Shown here: positions 42,239 through 51,566 of the stretch, in pieces | Position numbering within the stretch: the stretch's first letter is position 1 | How the letters are laid out: each line of letters begins with the position of its first letter | Origin: Rhizobium sp. L43 | Lineage (GTDB): Bacteria > Pseudomonadota > Alphaproteobacteria > Rhizobiales > Rhizobiaceae | DNA length: 64,000 bases | Direction: 5' to 3' | Assembly (NCBI RefSeq): GCF_002531725.1 | Contig: NZ_NWSQ01000008.1 | Coordinates: 124,001-188,000, forward strand | Notes under the pieces: model-generated | Databases searched by the model: none | What the model was told of the DNA's origin: nothing | The model's input: only the letters and a program-made list of their open reading frames with translations | Translations under genes and position numbers: made by a program

Positions 42239-44386
42239 TCAGGATGCCATTGCGTACTGGCGATGTTCCGATGCCCGGCCGCTGCTGGTCTTGAACCGCC
42301 GCAGCAGTTCGGCAAGGCTTTCGGTTTCCTGTGTCAGGCTCTGCGCGGCCGCCGTCGTTTCTTCGACCATTGCGGCGTTCTGCTGCGTCACCTTGTCCAT
42401 CTGGTCGCCGGCAGCCGAGACCTCGCGCAGGCTCGTGGCCTGCTCGCGGGCGGCCACGGCGATCTCGGCCACGGTCGCATTCATCGCCGTGACCTGCTCG
42501 ACGATCTGTTCCAGCGAGAGGCCGGATTCGCCCACCAGCTGGACGCCTGTCTTGACCTGGGTCGAGGAGGTGGAGATCAGTTCCTTGATCTCCCTCGCCG
42601 CATTGGCCGAGCGCTGGGCGAGCTCGCGGACTTCCTGGGCGACGACAGCAAAGCCCTTGCCCGCTTCGCCGGCGCGTGCCGCTTCGACGCCGGCATTCAG
42701 CGCCAGCAGGTTGGTCTGGAAGGCGATCTCGTCGATGACGCTGATGATGTTGCCGATCTTCGACGAGGAATTTTGAATTTCCGTCATGGCGGCGATGGCA
42801 CGGGCAACGATCTCGCCACCCTTTTCGGCATTGGTGCGGGCCGTCGCCACGACACCCTGGGCGCGGCTTGCGCCCTCGGCCGTTCCATTGACGCCGCGGG
42901 TCACCTCTCCGAGCGCGGCTACGGTTTCCTCAAGCGAAGCTGCCTGCTGCTCGGTGCGGCGCGCCAGATCGTTGGAGGCTGTCGAGATTTCCGAAAGGCC
43001 GGACCGGATGGTGGCGACCGCGCGGATGACGGAGGCGACGGCCTCTTCGAGGCTCGCGACCGAATTGTTGAAGTGATCGCGAATCCTGACGTAGCGATGG
43101 TCGACTTCGCCGACGCGCACGGTGAGATCGCCCTTCGAGAGTGCATCCAGCCCGACGGAAATCTGGCGGAAGGCATGCTCCATCACCTGCGCGTCGGAGA
43201 GCCGCTCGGCCTCCTGGCGCAGTCGCTCTTCTTCGGCGGCGAGGCGAGCCCGTTCGGCATTGGCCTCGGCGATCAGCTTGGCGCGTCCCGTTTCCTGGAA
43301 AACCTTCAGCGAGCGGGCCATGGCGCCGAGTTCGTGGCGATGCTCGACACCGGTGATCATGATCCCTTCCTCGCCGCGGGCAAGCTGCTCCATCGACTGG
43401 GCCATGTTGCGCACCGCCGAGGAAATCAACCGGCCGACGAAATAGGACAGCACAAGTCCGATGACGATCAGCAGACCGCTGATAACCAGCGTCGCGCTGG
43501 TCGCGGAGGCGACCGTTGCTTCGACCGAACCGTCCAGGTTCTTCTGCGCGCCGGTGACGCTGGCCTGCAGATCCTTGAACTCGCCTGATATCTTCGGCGC
43601 CAGCACATTGAGCTGCGTCTGGCGGATATTGCCGCTCGCCTGCAATACGTCCTTCATGTCGCCAAGACGGGCGGTGTAGTTCTGCATGAGCTGACCGGCA
43701 CCCATTAGGCGCTTCTTCTGCAGCTCGTTCTTGGCAGCCTTGGCAGCGGCGTCATTCAGCGAGACCGCTTCGGCGAGTGCTGCCTGCGCCGTGTCATAAG
43801 CGGCGAAATCGTCGGAATGCACGAAGCGTTCGGAGAAATAGAGGCTGCGGTTCAAGGCCTCGAGCGTTGCCGCCGTCATATGCAGCAGAGCCACGTCGTT
43901 CTGGCGCCAGGCGCTGCGCATGACGTCGTTGAGCGCAATGCTGGTCCACGGCCCGAATTCGGTGACCTTGGAAATCAGCGCATCGCGCCGGGCCTGCAGG
44001 GAGACGATCTGTTCGAAAGCCTTGCCATAGGCGGCAATATCCTGACGGATCGCCGAAAGGCCGGACTGCAGGTCCTTGTTGCCGGCAAACCGCGGATCGT
44101 CGGCGTCGAAGGCTTTCACGCCGGCGCGAAAGCTGTCGACGACAGCCGGTGTCGGCGTCGAGCGGAACGCTTCCGCCGACACCTGAATCTCGTGCAGCTG
44201 GTCGCTGTAGTCCGAGATGGCAAGGCTCTGGCCGGCCGTGGCGCGATAGGACGCGAAGATCGAGGCGAGCCCGTTCATGCCCGAAATCGCGCTGACGGTC
44301 AGCAGGCTCATCAACAGGATCAGCGGCACGAAGCCGGAGGTGATCTGCGCGCGAATGCCGAATTTATTCCAGAAATGCAACATCAT
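42239..44386 (-). CDS. Methyl-accepting chemotaxis protein with long periplasmic sensor
   Basis: A 715-residue chemoreceptor. TM1 is near residues 17-37 ([20 protein letters not shown]) and TM2 near 300-325 ([19 protein letters not shown]). The roughly 260-residue helical sensor between them has the size of a HBM (helical bimodular) domain. HAMP and signalling domains follow with the tip [20 protein letters not shown]. There is no C-terminal pentapeptide. AGAGG precedes two adjacent ATGs (44386 and 44383). It begins 13 bases after a periplasmic sugar-binding-protein gene, so the receptor probably senses that protein in its ligand-loaded form. Confidence 0.92.
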   Translation of the reverse strand: MMLHFWNKFGIRAQITSGFVPLILLMSLLTVSAISGMNGLASIFASYRATAGQSLAISDYSDQLHEIQVSAEAFRSTPTPAVVDSFRAGVKAFDADDPRFAGNKDLQSGLSAIRQDIAAYGKAFEQIVSLQARRDALISKVTEFGPWTSIALNDVMRSAWRQNDVALLHMTAATLEALNRSLYFSERFVHSDDFAAYDTAQAALAEAVSLNDAAAKAAKNELQKKRLMGAGQLMQNYTARLGDMKDVLQASGNIRQTQLNVLAPKISGEFKDLQASVTGAQKNLDGSVEATVASATSATLVISGLLIVIGLVLSYFVGRLISSAVRNMAQSMEQLARGEEGIMITGVEHRHELGAMARSLKVFQETGRAKLIAEANAERARLAAEEERLRQEAERLSDAQVMEHAFRQISVGLDALSKGDLTVRVGEVDHRYVRIRDHFNNSVASLEEAVASVIRAVATIRSGLSEISTASNDLARRTEQQAASLEETVAALGEVTRGVNGTAEGASRAQGVVATARTNAEKGGEIVARAIAAMTEIQNSSSKIGNIISVIDEIAFQTNLLALNAGVEAARAGEAGKGFAVVAQEVRELAQRSANAAREIKELISTSSTQVKTGVQLVGESGLSLEQIVEQVTAMNATVAEIAVAAREQATSLREVSAAGDQMDKVTQQNAAMVEETTAAAQSLTQETESLAELLRRFKTSSGRASEHRQYAMAS

Positions 44387-44399
44387 AGTCCTCTTATGC

Positions 44400-45329
44400 T
44401 CACTGGCTTTTCGGCAGATAGCTGGCAATGTTCTCAGGTGTGACGAGTTCGAACGGAACGTTGTTTTCGCGCGGCACCTTCTCCTTTTTGATGAGCTTCA
44501 TGGCGGCTTCGACCGCAGCCGCACCCTGCCCGACGGCGCTTTGGAGAACGGTGACGTCGAGATCGCCCGCCACCATCGCGGCGAGCGCGTCGTCGGTCGC
44601 GTCGACGCCGGCCACGACGACGTCCTTCATCGGGATATTGGCCTTCTTCATGGCGCGGATCGCACCGAGCGCCATCTCGTCATTGTTGGCGATCACAGCG
44701 TCGAACTTGACGCCGGCCGCCAGCCATTCCTGCATCTGCTGATCGGCATAATCGCGCGACCAATAGGCCGCTTGCTGCTCGACGATCTCCAGGCCTTTGC
44801 ATTCCGGCGTCGCGATGACATCGGCGATGTCCTGGGTGCGGGTACGGGCGGCCACATGGAAGACCTCCCCCATCAGCACGACGACACGGCCCTTGCCCTT
44901 GAGGAGAGAGCACACTTGCTTCGTCTCGAGCGTACCGGAGTCTTTCTCATTGGAGGCGACAACGACCTGATTGTCCGGCAAGTCCGAGAGATTGGAGGGC
45001 GTCGTGTTGATGTAGATCAGCGGAACGCCGGCATCCGCTGCGATCTTGGTCATTTGCGGTCCGAAATCGCCATCAGACAGCATCATGATGATGGCGTCGA
45101 CCTTGTCGGCAACGAACTGCTGAACCTGTTTCTTCTGCAGCTCATTGTCGCCGTTGGCATTCTCAGTGACGAGCTTGAGGCCTGATATCGTCTTCCCGTG
45201 CGAGACGACGCCGTTCAGAAGCATCTCTCTGAATTTGTCGAGATTGGTCATCGAAACCCCGATCGTCTGCGCATTGGCAACAGAGACCGATATCGCCAAG
45301 GCGATGGATGCAAGCGTGGCGGTTTTCAT
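44400..45329 (-). CDS. Periplasmic sugar-binding protein (RbsB-like, family 2)
   Basis: A 309-residue periplasmic binding protein with a signal peptide ([20 protein letters not shown]). The mature domain is of the RbsB/MglB type ([20 protein letters not shown], then [20 protein letters not shown] and [15 protein letters not shown]). It binds a monosaccharide or polyol. AGGGG lies before the ATG. No ABC permease or ATPase of the matching CUT2 type adjoins; instead a chemoreceptor gene follows directly. A role in chemotaxis, like Rbs/Mgl proteins with Trg, is therefore more likely than transport, or transport uses parts encoded elsewhere. Confidence 0.88.
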   Translation of the reverse strand: MKTATLASIALAISVSVANAQTIGVSMTNLDKFREMLLNGVVSHGKTISGLKLVTENANGDNELQKKQVQQFVADKVDAIIMMLSDGDFGPQMTKIAADAGVPLIYINTTPSNLSDLPDNQVVVASNEKDSGTLETKQVCSLLKGKGRVVVLMGEVFHVAARTRTQDIADVIATPECKGLEIVEQQAAYWSRDYADQQMQEWLAAGVKFDAVIANNDEMALGAIRAMKKANIPMKDVVVAGVDATDDALAAMVAGDLDVTVLQSAVGQGAAAVEAAMKLIKKEKVPRENNVPFELVTPENIASYLPKSQ

Positions 45330-45528
45330 GAATTCCCCTGCGCGATTCGGATACGAATGCGTTATTTCAAATTTTGGTTAAATTTTACTTTTCGAGGTGA
45401 AGCGAAAGTTAAGCGCGCAGGAATGACCTAGCGGCGGCAGAAGCGCATTCTTTGGCGGCGCTCGGCCGGACTTGAATGACATCGAGCCGAACTTGATGCG
45501 ACGGCTTCAAGTCTTTGTTTAACGAGAA

Positions 45529-46413
45529 TTATCTTCCGCCGAAACCGGAGCCGACGCTGATACCCTTGTAGATCACCCTCTGCAGCACGATGGCGAGGAT
45601 CACGCCCGGCACCATGGAGATGGTCGCACCCGCCATGATGTAGTTCCACGCGGTGCCCTGCTGTGTCTGGAACAGAGTGAGTCCGAGCGGCAGCGTCGCT
45701 CTTTCGACGCCGCTGGTGGCGATCAGCGGCCAGAGGAAGCTCTTCCACTGGGCGATGAAGGCGAAGAGTGACAACAGGCCGATGGCCGGCATAGCCAGCG
45801 GCACGATGACGGTGACCAAAATGCGCAGACGCGAAGCCCCGTCCATCATCGCCGCCTCGTCGAGATCCTTGGGAATGCCGAGGATGAACTGCCGCAGCAG
45901 GAAGGTGCCGAAGGAAGAGAAGGCGACCGGCAGGATCATGCCGTGATAGGTATTGATCCAGCCGAGCTTGCTGACGACGAGGAAGAGCGGGATGACCAGC
46001 ATCACCTGCGGGATCATCAGCGTGCTGAGATAGGTCAGCAGCAGCCCTTCCCGGCCAGGAAACCGCAGCCGGGCGAAGGCGTAGGCGGAAAGGCACGACA
46101 CCACAAGCACGATTGCCGTGACGCCGCAGGCGACGATGATGGAATTCAGCAGGAAGGTTCCGAACGGCAGTGAAACGAAGGCGTCGACGAAAGTTCCCCA
46201 TTGATATTCTTCGGGGAAGATGCGGACCGGAACGGCCATCACTTCGGCGTTGGAGCGCACCGCGTTCGATACCATCCAGAAAAAGGGAAAGAGAAAAAGC
46301 AACGCGATCAGCGAAAGTCCCGCATAACTGATGAATGTGCCGATGCGCCGCAAGAGGCGGTGCCGATCGGCAGAGACGGAATCCGGATGCCGAGAGGTCG
46401 GGTCAATCGTCAT
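45529..46413 (-). CDS. Carbohydrate ABC transporter permease (MalG type), fucoside locus
   Basis: A 294-residue permease with six membrane segments and the EAA loop (DLDEAAMMDGASRLRILVTV). It overlaps the partner permease gene by 11 bases and is the last gene of the GH29/binding protein/permease/permease operon. There is no ATPase after it; the next gene leftward encodes an RbsB-like protein after a 199-base gap. Substrate inferred from the GH29 gene: an alpha-L-fucose-bearing oligosaccharide. Confidence 0.92.
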   Translation of the reverse strand: MTIDPTSRHPDSVSADRHRLLRRIGTFISYAGLSLIALLFLFPFFWMVSNAVRSNAEVMAVPVRIFPEEYQWGTFVDAFVSLPFGTFLLNSIIVACGVTAIVLVVSCLSAYAFARLRFPGREGLLLTYLSTLMIPQVMLVIPLFLVVSKLGWINTYHGMILPVAFSSFGTFLLRQFILGIPKDLDEAAMMDGASRLRILVTVIVPLAMPAIGLLSLFAFIAQWKSFLWPLIATSGVERATLPLGLTLFQTQQGTAWNYIMAGATISMVPGVILAIVLQRVIYKGISVGSGFGGR

Positions 46414-47329
46414 AATGCACCCATTTGCGCTGCATGTGGAACTGCAGGATGGTGAGCGCCATGATCATGACGAACATCACCCAGGCGAGAGCCGAGGCAT
46501 AGCCCATCTGGAAATTGGTGAAGCCCTTCTGGTAGATGGCGAAGCCGAGCGTCGCCGTCGCCGAGCCCGGGCCACCACGTGTCATCGCAAAGATCTCGTC
46601 GAAGACCTGCAGCGAAGTGATCGCCGTCATCACGGTGGCAAAGAAAATGGTCGGCGAGATCAGCGGCAGGCGGATACGCCAGAAGCGCTGCCAGACATTG
46701 GCGCCGTCGATCGTCGCCGCCTCGAGATAGTGCTTCGGCACAAGATCGAGCGCGGCGTTGAACATCACCACGTTATAGCCGACATTCGCCCAGAGGGTGA
46801 CAAGCACGACCGCCTGCATGGCCCAGGTCGAGCTCAGCAGGAAATTCGGCAGGCCGAGGCCGAGCGAACGAATAACGCTGTCGGCCAGCCCGTCCGGCGT
46901 AAAGATCAGCAGCCACACCACCGAGGCGGCGATCGTCGGCGTGAAGGTCGGCAGGAAGAAGATCACCCGGAAAATCGCCTTGCCGCGCTTCAGGCTCGAT
47001 ATCCACACCGCAAGCGTCAGCGAGACGATGATATTCACAGCCAGATACTCGACGGCGAAGAACAGCGTATTGCCCAAAATGGTGTAGAACGCCGGATCGA
47101 CGGTAAAGAGCTTGATATAATTCTGGAAGCCGACGAAGGACGGCGTCGAGATCAGCTGCCAATTGGTGAAGCTGAGCGCCAGCGACGCCACGATCGGCAG
47201 GGCCATGAAAATCATGAAACCGAGAAAGCTCGGCAGCAGGAACAGCATGGCCGTCTGCGTCTCAGGCTTGAAAAAGCGCCGTGGCTGTCTGGGCTGCAAC
47301 GGAATTTCGGCGACGGCGCTTTGCGACAT
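46403..47329 (-). CDS. Carbohydrate ABC transporter permease (MalF type), fucoside locus
   Basis: A 308-residue permease. I chose the ATG at 47329, which has GGAGGAAGAC directly upstream; an earlier ATG at 47341 contains that site. Membrane segments start with TAMLFLLPSFLGFMIFMALP. The EAA loop is HYLEAATIDGANVWQRFWRI. It partners the second permease (11-base overlap) and the binding protein upstream. Two hairpins sit between it and the binding-protein gene, which would let the binding protein be made in excess of the membrane parts. Confidence 0.92.
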   Translation of the reverse strand: MSQSAVAEIPLQPRQPRRFFKPETQTAMLFLLPSFLGFMIFMALPIVASLALSFTNWQLISTPSFVGFQNYIKLFTVDPAFYTILGNTLFFAVEYLAVNIIVSLTLAVWISSLKRGKAIFRVIFFLPTFTPTIAASVVWLLIFTPDGLADSVIRSLGLGLPNFLLSSTWAMQAVVLVTLWANVGYNVVMFNAALDLVPKHYLEAATIDGANVWQRFWRIRLPLISPTIFFATVMTAITSLQVFDEIFAMTRGGPGSATATLGFAIYQKGFTNFQMGYASALAWVMFVMIMALTILQFHMQRKWVHYDD

Positions 47330-47342
47330 GTCTTCCTCCATG

Positions 47343-47361
47343 CGCGGCAGTTGCTGCCGCG
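47343..47361 (-). other. Second intercistronic hairpin
   Basis: Eight-base arms CGCGGCAG and CTGCCGCG around TTG, located just before the ribosome binding site of the permease gene. Together with 47372-47414 it forms a double hairpin within the operon. Confidence 0.55.
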
Positions 47362-47371
47362 ACGAGAGCTG

Positions 47372-47414
47372 GCCCATGCCCCCGAAAACGAATTCGATTT
47401 TCGGGGGCATGGGC
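47372..47414 (-). other. Large intercistronic hairpin after the binding-protein gene
   Basis: Seventeen-base perfect arms (47372-47388 and 47398-47414) around a nine-base loop, six bases past the binding-protein stop. There is no T-run, so it is likely a partial terminator or 3'-end protector of the binding-protein mRNA. Confidence 0.65.
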
Positions 47415-47420
47415 GGCGCT

Positions 47421-48644
47421 CTATTGTTGCGCGAGGCTCTGGATCGACTCCATTGTCTGCTTGGCGTCGGCGCTGCCGGCGAAGGCAGGTGGGAAATACT
47501 GGTTGAAGAGGTTTTCCACCGCCGCCCAGTTGCCGGTGATCACATAAGGTACGGAATGCGCGAGCGAGTAGTCGATGGCCTCGCCGCCATTGGTGATGTC
47601 CTTGGCCGCCACCTGATACCAGGAGGATTGCGCCGCCGTGCGCGCCGGCAACGCACGCCCTCCCTCGGCGAGGTAGGCTAGCGCTTCGGGGCTTGTCAGC
47701 ACCTGAATGGCCTTCCAGGCCGCATCCTTGTTCTTGCTTGACGTGGAAATACCGAAACCGGAACCTGCGGTGACGGCCGAGAGCTCGCCTTCGGCGCGCG
47801 GCAGGGTGGTGAGGCCGATCTTGAACTTGGCCTGGCCCTTCATGCCGATGATCGACCAGGGACCATCGATATACATGGCGATGTTACCCGAATTGAACCG
47901 GCCCTGGACGACTTCGCCGGGATCCGCGCCACCCGAGGGAACCAGCGGCGCGATCTTATCCTTGGCGGCAAAGCCGATCAGCCTGTCGGCGGCGGCAACT
48001 GCGCTCGCACTGGTCAAGTCAAGCTCGCCGGCGTCGTTGACGTATTTATCGCCCCAGGCCGCAGCCAGGACCGAATAGTTGGTCGGCGTGATGCCGAAGC
48101 CATACTTGCCGTCCTTGGTCAGCTTCTTGGCGGCATCGGTGAACTCGGCAAGCGTCCAGCCCGGCTTCGGCAGCGGAATGCCCGCGGCTTCGAGGGCATC
48201 CTGGTTATAATAGATGACCCACGGACCGACGTCGTAGGGCAGGCCATAAAGCTGTTTGTCGACGGACATGCCGCCGATGATCGAGGGGGTGAAAGCGCCG
48301 ACGTCGAACTTGTCGGCAGCGATCCGGTCATTCAGAGGCTCGAGCAGCGAATAGAAATTCGGCATGCGCAGCGACTGCATGGACACGATGTCGGCGAGCT
48401 GGCCGGACGCCGCCAGCACCGGCAGCCTCGTCCAGTAATCGACCCAGCCCGTCGTCGTCAGCGTCACCTTGATGTCGGGGTACTTGGCGGTCACCATGTC
48501 GGCCAGATGCTGCCAGCTCTTGGTGTCGGCTTCGGAGCCGGTCCACATCTGCCAGGTCAGGTTGACCTGCTCGGCCGATGCGGCTGTGGTAACGAGACTG
48601 CCGCCGATTGCGGCTAGAAAAAGCGCCTTCTTCAGAACCTTCAT
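47421..48644 (-). CDS. Sugar ABC transporter substrate-binding protein (family 1), fucoside locus
   Basis: A 407-residue periplasmic binding protein. The ATG at 48644 starts the signal peptide (MKVLKKALFLAAIGGSLVTT to ASAEQ) and has GGAGG upstream; the open frame before it overlaps the GH29 gene and is not used. The mature part is typical of family 1 (HLADMVTAKYPDIKVTLTTT, then IAMYIDGPWSIIGM). It sits between the GH29 gene and the two permease genes and should deliver a fucosylated oligosaccharide to them. Confidence 0.92.
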   Translation of the reverse strand: MKVLKKALFLAAIGGSLVTTAASAEQVNLTWQMWTGSEADTKSWQHLADMVTAKYPDIKVTLTTTGWVDYWTRLPVLAASGQLADIVSMQSLRMPNFYSLLEPLNDRIAADKFDVGAFTPSIIGGMSVDKQLYGLPYDVGPWVIYYNQDALEAAGIPLPKPGWTLAEFTDAAKKLTKDGKYGFGITPTNYSVLAAAWGDKYVNDAGELDLTSASAVAAADRLIGFAAKDKIAPLVPSGGADPGEVVQGRFNSGNIAMYIDGPWSIIGMKGQAKFKIGLTTLPRAEGELSAVTAGSGFGISTSSKNKDAAWKAIQVLTSPEALAYLAEGGRALPARTAAQSSWYQVAAKDITNGGEAIDYSLAHSVPYVITGNWAAVENLFNQYFPPAFAGSADAKQTMESIQSLAQQ

Positions 48645-48694
48645 GGGTTTCTCCTCCCTCCATGAATGTAAAGGACACGCGAGTGCGATCGAGC

Positions 48695-50014
48695 TCACGC
48701 CTTGAGGATGATCTCGATCACCGGCACGGTAACGTCCGGGCGCCGGACCGGCAGTTCGAGCGTGATCATGCCTTCCGGCACCATCACGCCGATATTGGAA
48801 TCCACATCCCTGGTATGGCTGAGCCAGCGCACCTCGCTGGCGTCGTGCAGGAACTGCGCATAGGCAATCCTGTTGGCGAGGCCCTCGATATGGATGTGGC
48901 GGTAAGGCCAGTTATAGACATGCAGGTAGAGGCGGTTGCCGCGCTGGGTGTAGCGGCAGCCGGCCGGCACCGGAAAATCGGACGCGCCGGCCCCGGAAAT
49001 GGAGCGTGCGTTTACGGCCATCCAGTTCTGGTAGACCTCCAGCGCGTCGATGGCGCGCGCATCAAACGTGCCGCGGCCGGTCGGGCCGACATTCATCAGC
49101 AGGTTGCCGCCGAGTGCAACGGAATCGATGAGCAGCTGGACGATCTGTTCCGGGCTCTTCCAGCTATCCTCGTCGCGGTGGTAACCCCAGGAGCCGCTGA
49201 AGGTATGGCAGGCTTCCCAGAGCACCCCTTGGCTCGCGATGGCAGGCGCCACGCGGGGCGTATATTGCTCCGGCGTCGTTATGTCGGGCAGCTTGCTTGG
49301 CGGCAGATCGAGGCGATTGTTGACGATGATTTCGGGCTGCAGCTGGCGCACCAGTTCGAGCAGTCGTTCGCTCTCCCAATCGGCGCGCCCCTTGCCGGGC
49401 AGGCCGCGATATTCACGGCCGGGATAGCTGAAATCGAACCAGATGATGTCGATACGGCCGAAGCCGGTTAGAAGCTCGCGCACCTGTTCGCGCATATAGG
49501 CGGCGTAATTGGCGATGTTGCGGCCGGCATTCAGCGCCTCGGCCTGCGGATGGTTGCGCAAGGGGTGGTGGACGTCGATCGGGAAATCCGGATGGTGCCA
49601 GTCGAGCAGCGAATAATAAAAGCCGATCTTCAATCCCTCGGCGCGAAAGGCTTCGACCAGCGGCGTCAGCAGGTCCCTGCCGCAGGGCGTGTTCGGCGCC
49701 TTGTAATCGGTGACCTTGCTGTCCCAGAGGCAGAAACCTTCGTGATGCTTGGTCGTCACCACGACATATTTCATGCCGGCAAGACGCGCGCGGCGGGCCC
49801 ACTCCTTGGGATCGTAGAGATCAGGATCGAAGTTGTCGAAATAGCGCTGGTAGTGGTCATCGTTCAGCTCTTCGCGGTTCTTCAACCACTCGTGCCGGGC
49901 TCCAAGAGCATAAAGGCCCCAATGGATGAACATGCCGAGGCGATCATGGCTGAACCAGGCGTGCTTACCCACTCCCGGCACCGAATTTTCCGGCTGGCGC
50001 TCCGAACTCGTCAC
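48695..50014 (-). CDS. Alpha-L-fucosidase, GH29
   Basis: A 439-residue GH29 enzyme that releases alpha-L-fucose. The GTG at 50014 is chosen because GGAGG lies about seven bases upstream. Family patterns are GMFIHWGLYALGARHEW, TTKHHEGFCLWDSK, FYYSLLDWHHPDFP and the nucleophile region IDIIWFDFSYPG with Asp194. No signal peptide is present, so it acts in the cytoplasm on imported oligosaccharides. It is the first gene of the operon, and its promoter region carries two GAACCGGTTC palindromes shared with the divergent LacI gene. Plant xyloglucan or arabinogalactan fragments are plausible sources, by inference. Confidence 0.93.
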   Translation of the reverse strand: MTSSERQPENSVPGVGKHAWFSHDRLGMFIHWGLYALGARHEWLKNREELNDDHYQRYFDNFDPDLYDPKEWARRARLAGMKYVVVTTKHHEGFCLWDSKVTDYKAPNTPCGRDLLTPLVEAFRAEGLKIGFYYSLLDWHHPDFPIDVHHPLRNHPQAEALNAGRNIANYAAYMREQVRELLTGFGRIDIIWFDFSYPGREYRGLPGKGRADWESERLLELVRQLQPEIIVNNRLDLPPSKLPDITTPEQYTPRVAPAIASQGVLWEACHTFSGSWGYHRDEDSWKSPEQIVQLLIDSVALGGNLLMNVGPTGRGTFDARAIDALEVYQNWMAVNARSISGAGASDFPVPAGCRYTQRGNRLYLHVYNWPYRHIHIEGLANRIAYAQFLHDASEVRWLSHTRDVDSNIGVMVPEGMITLELPVRRPDVTVPVIEIILKA

Positions 50015-50051
50015 AGGTTTCTCCTCCCTGTTTCCCGGCTTCACGTCATGT

Positions 50052-50063
50052 CGAACCGGTTCG
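50052..50063. promoter_or_regulatory. LacI-type operator, copy 1
   Basis: CGAACCGGTTCG is a perfect 12-base palindrome 38 bases upstream of the fucosidase start. Its core GAACCGGTTC recurs at 50205-50214 before the divergent LacI-family gene. Confidence 0.75.
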
Positions 50064-50204
50064 GTGGGTGAACATCTTCCTTGATCCGGCGCCTGTCAAG
50101 CCGAAATTCGCAAATCGCTAAACTACCAATTAAGCCGCGCCACGGCGGCAGATGGAACAGGGTATGTTGCAACAATGAATAAAATCTGACAAAAGAAAGC
50201 TTTA

Positions 50205-50214
50205 GAACCGGTTC
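50205..50214. promoter_or_regulatory. LacI-type operator, copy 2
   Basis: A second GAACCGGTTC palindrome eight bases before the LacI-family start codon, about 152 bases from copy 1. The pair suggests looping and joint repression of the operon and the regulator gene. Confidence 0.75.
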
Positions 50215-50221
50215 GATAGAC

Positions 50222-51229
50222 ATGACGACCATACGAGATGTCGCGCGCCTGGCGGGGGTTTCGATCTCGACCGTCTCGCTCGCGCTCAACAACCCGAAGC
50301 GGGTCGGCGCCGAGACGCTCGATCGCATCCAGCAGGCGATACAATCGACGGGCTACCGCATCGATCCGGTGGCCCAGACGCTGGCGCGCGGGCGCAGTTC
50401 GCTCATCGGCTTCGTCTCCGCCAATCTCGGCAACATGTTCTTCGGCGACATCCGCCGCGAGATCGAGCACCAGGCGCTCGACCACGGCTATTTCGTGCTG
50501 ATCGCCGACTCCTCCGGCAGGGCCGATCTCGAACGGGCGCTGCTGGAGCGGCTGCAGGCGCAGAAGATCGCCGGCATCGCTTTGGCGGCTAACGGGCGCG
50601 GCGCGGAATACGCAGCCTTCCTGCGCGACTTCAAGACGCCGATCGTGATGTTCGACCAGAAGGTGGAAGGTGCCGAGCGCGATTTCGTCGGCTCCGACAA
50701 TCCGCTGACCACCACCATCCTGACGGAACATCTGCTGCAGCTCGGCCACCGGCGCATCGGCTTCATTTCCGGCCCCGCCGGCCTGCACACCGCCGATGAG
50801 CGCCTGAAGGGCTATATGAACACGATGGCCGGCGCCGGCGTGGAGGTCGATCCTTCACTGGTGGTCGAGGGCGGCTACACCAGGACCGGCGGCCATGCAC
50901 AGGCGATGCGGCTGCTCACCCGCCGCGACCGGCCGACCGCCATTATCGGCGCCAACAACATGATGGGGCTGGCAACCCTGCAGGTGATGCAGGAAATGGG
51001 CTTCCGCTGCCCCGACGACGTGTCGCTGGCGATGGTCGACGACGTACCCTGGAGCAACGTCATTACGCCGCGCATCACCATGGTCGTGCAGGATGCGCAG
51101 AAGCTCGGCGAACTGGCGGCAGAACGTCTTCTGGCAAGGATAGCAAGCCCCGAAGCCGCCGCTCAGTCGCCGGAGGATTTCATCCTGACGCCGAGATTTG
51201 TGCGTGGGGAGTCGACCAGGCGACTGTGA
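50222..51229 (+). CDS. LacI-family repressor of the fucoside locus
   Basis: A 335-residue LacI-type regulator. The HTH starts at the N-terminus (TIRDVARLAGVSISTVSLAL, hinge RGRSSLIGFV) and the sugar-binding domain follows (GHRRIGFISGPAGLHTADER, then MVDDVPWSNVITPRIT). It is divergent from the GH29 operon, and identical palindromes flank the region between them. This is strong evidence that it represses the operon and itself until a fucosylated sugar or fucose is present. The operator copy 2 overlaps its ribosome-binding region. Confidence 0.94.
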   Translation: MTTIRDVARLAGVSISTVSLALNNPKRVGAETLDRIQQAIQSTGYRIDPVAQTLARGRSSLIGFVSANLGNMFFGDIRREIEHQALDHGYFVLIADSSGRADLERALLERLQAQKIAGIALAANGRGAEYAAFLRDFKTPIVMFDQKVEGAERDFVGSDNPLTTTILTEHLLQLGHRRIGFISGPAGLHTADERLKGYMNTMAGAGVEVDPSLVVEGGYTRTGGHAQAMRLLTRRDRPTAIIGANNMMGLATLQVMQEMGFRCPDDVSLAMVDDVPWSNVITPRITMVVQDAQKLGELAAERLLARIASPEAAAQSPEDFILTPRFVRGESTRRL

Positions 51230-51477
51230 GCCGCCTGTCTAAAACTCCTCATCAGGCAAGGGAAGATGCGCTGCCCTGGTCCACATCGGCTAGCGCCTCC
51301 AGTGTCCGGCGCCGACGCTTCTCCTGCGCAGGCGGCACCGGAACATGCGCGGTCGGCCCCTTAATTTCCATTGAAGCTTCCTCGTCTTATAGCAAATACC
51401 CTATCCAATCGCAGCAGCCATGTCTGCAAACAGAGAGGAACCAGCGCCGCGTATCCATTGAAATAGGACGCAATTTG
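51230..51477. other. Intergenic region, no gene recognised
   Basis: The spacer between the LacI and GntR genes. A 91-codon frame spans it from the end of the LacI gene, but its product is low-complexity (serine- and arginine-rich) and lacks a ribosome binding site, so I do not call a gene. Confidence 0.5.
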
Positions 51478-51491
51478 TCATACATGTGTGA
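51478..51491 (+). promoter_or_regulatory. Near-palindrome upstream of the GntR-family gene
   Basis: TCATACATGTGTGA pairs with itself except at one position per arm, centred on ACATGT. The position upstream of a FadR-type regulator suggests an autoregulatory site. Confidence 0.45.
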
Positions 51492-51566
51492 TGAATCGTG
51501 AATTTCGCAATGCCGCGCATTTGGCCGGCGTTCGGATCAAAGCCGACGCGGGGGTTAGGCGTGGCA

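Noticed and set aside
51226..51501. A 91-codon frame after the LacI gene
   Set aside because: It has no ribosome binding site, starts inside the LacI 3' end and has a low-complexity product.
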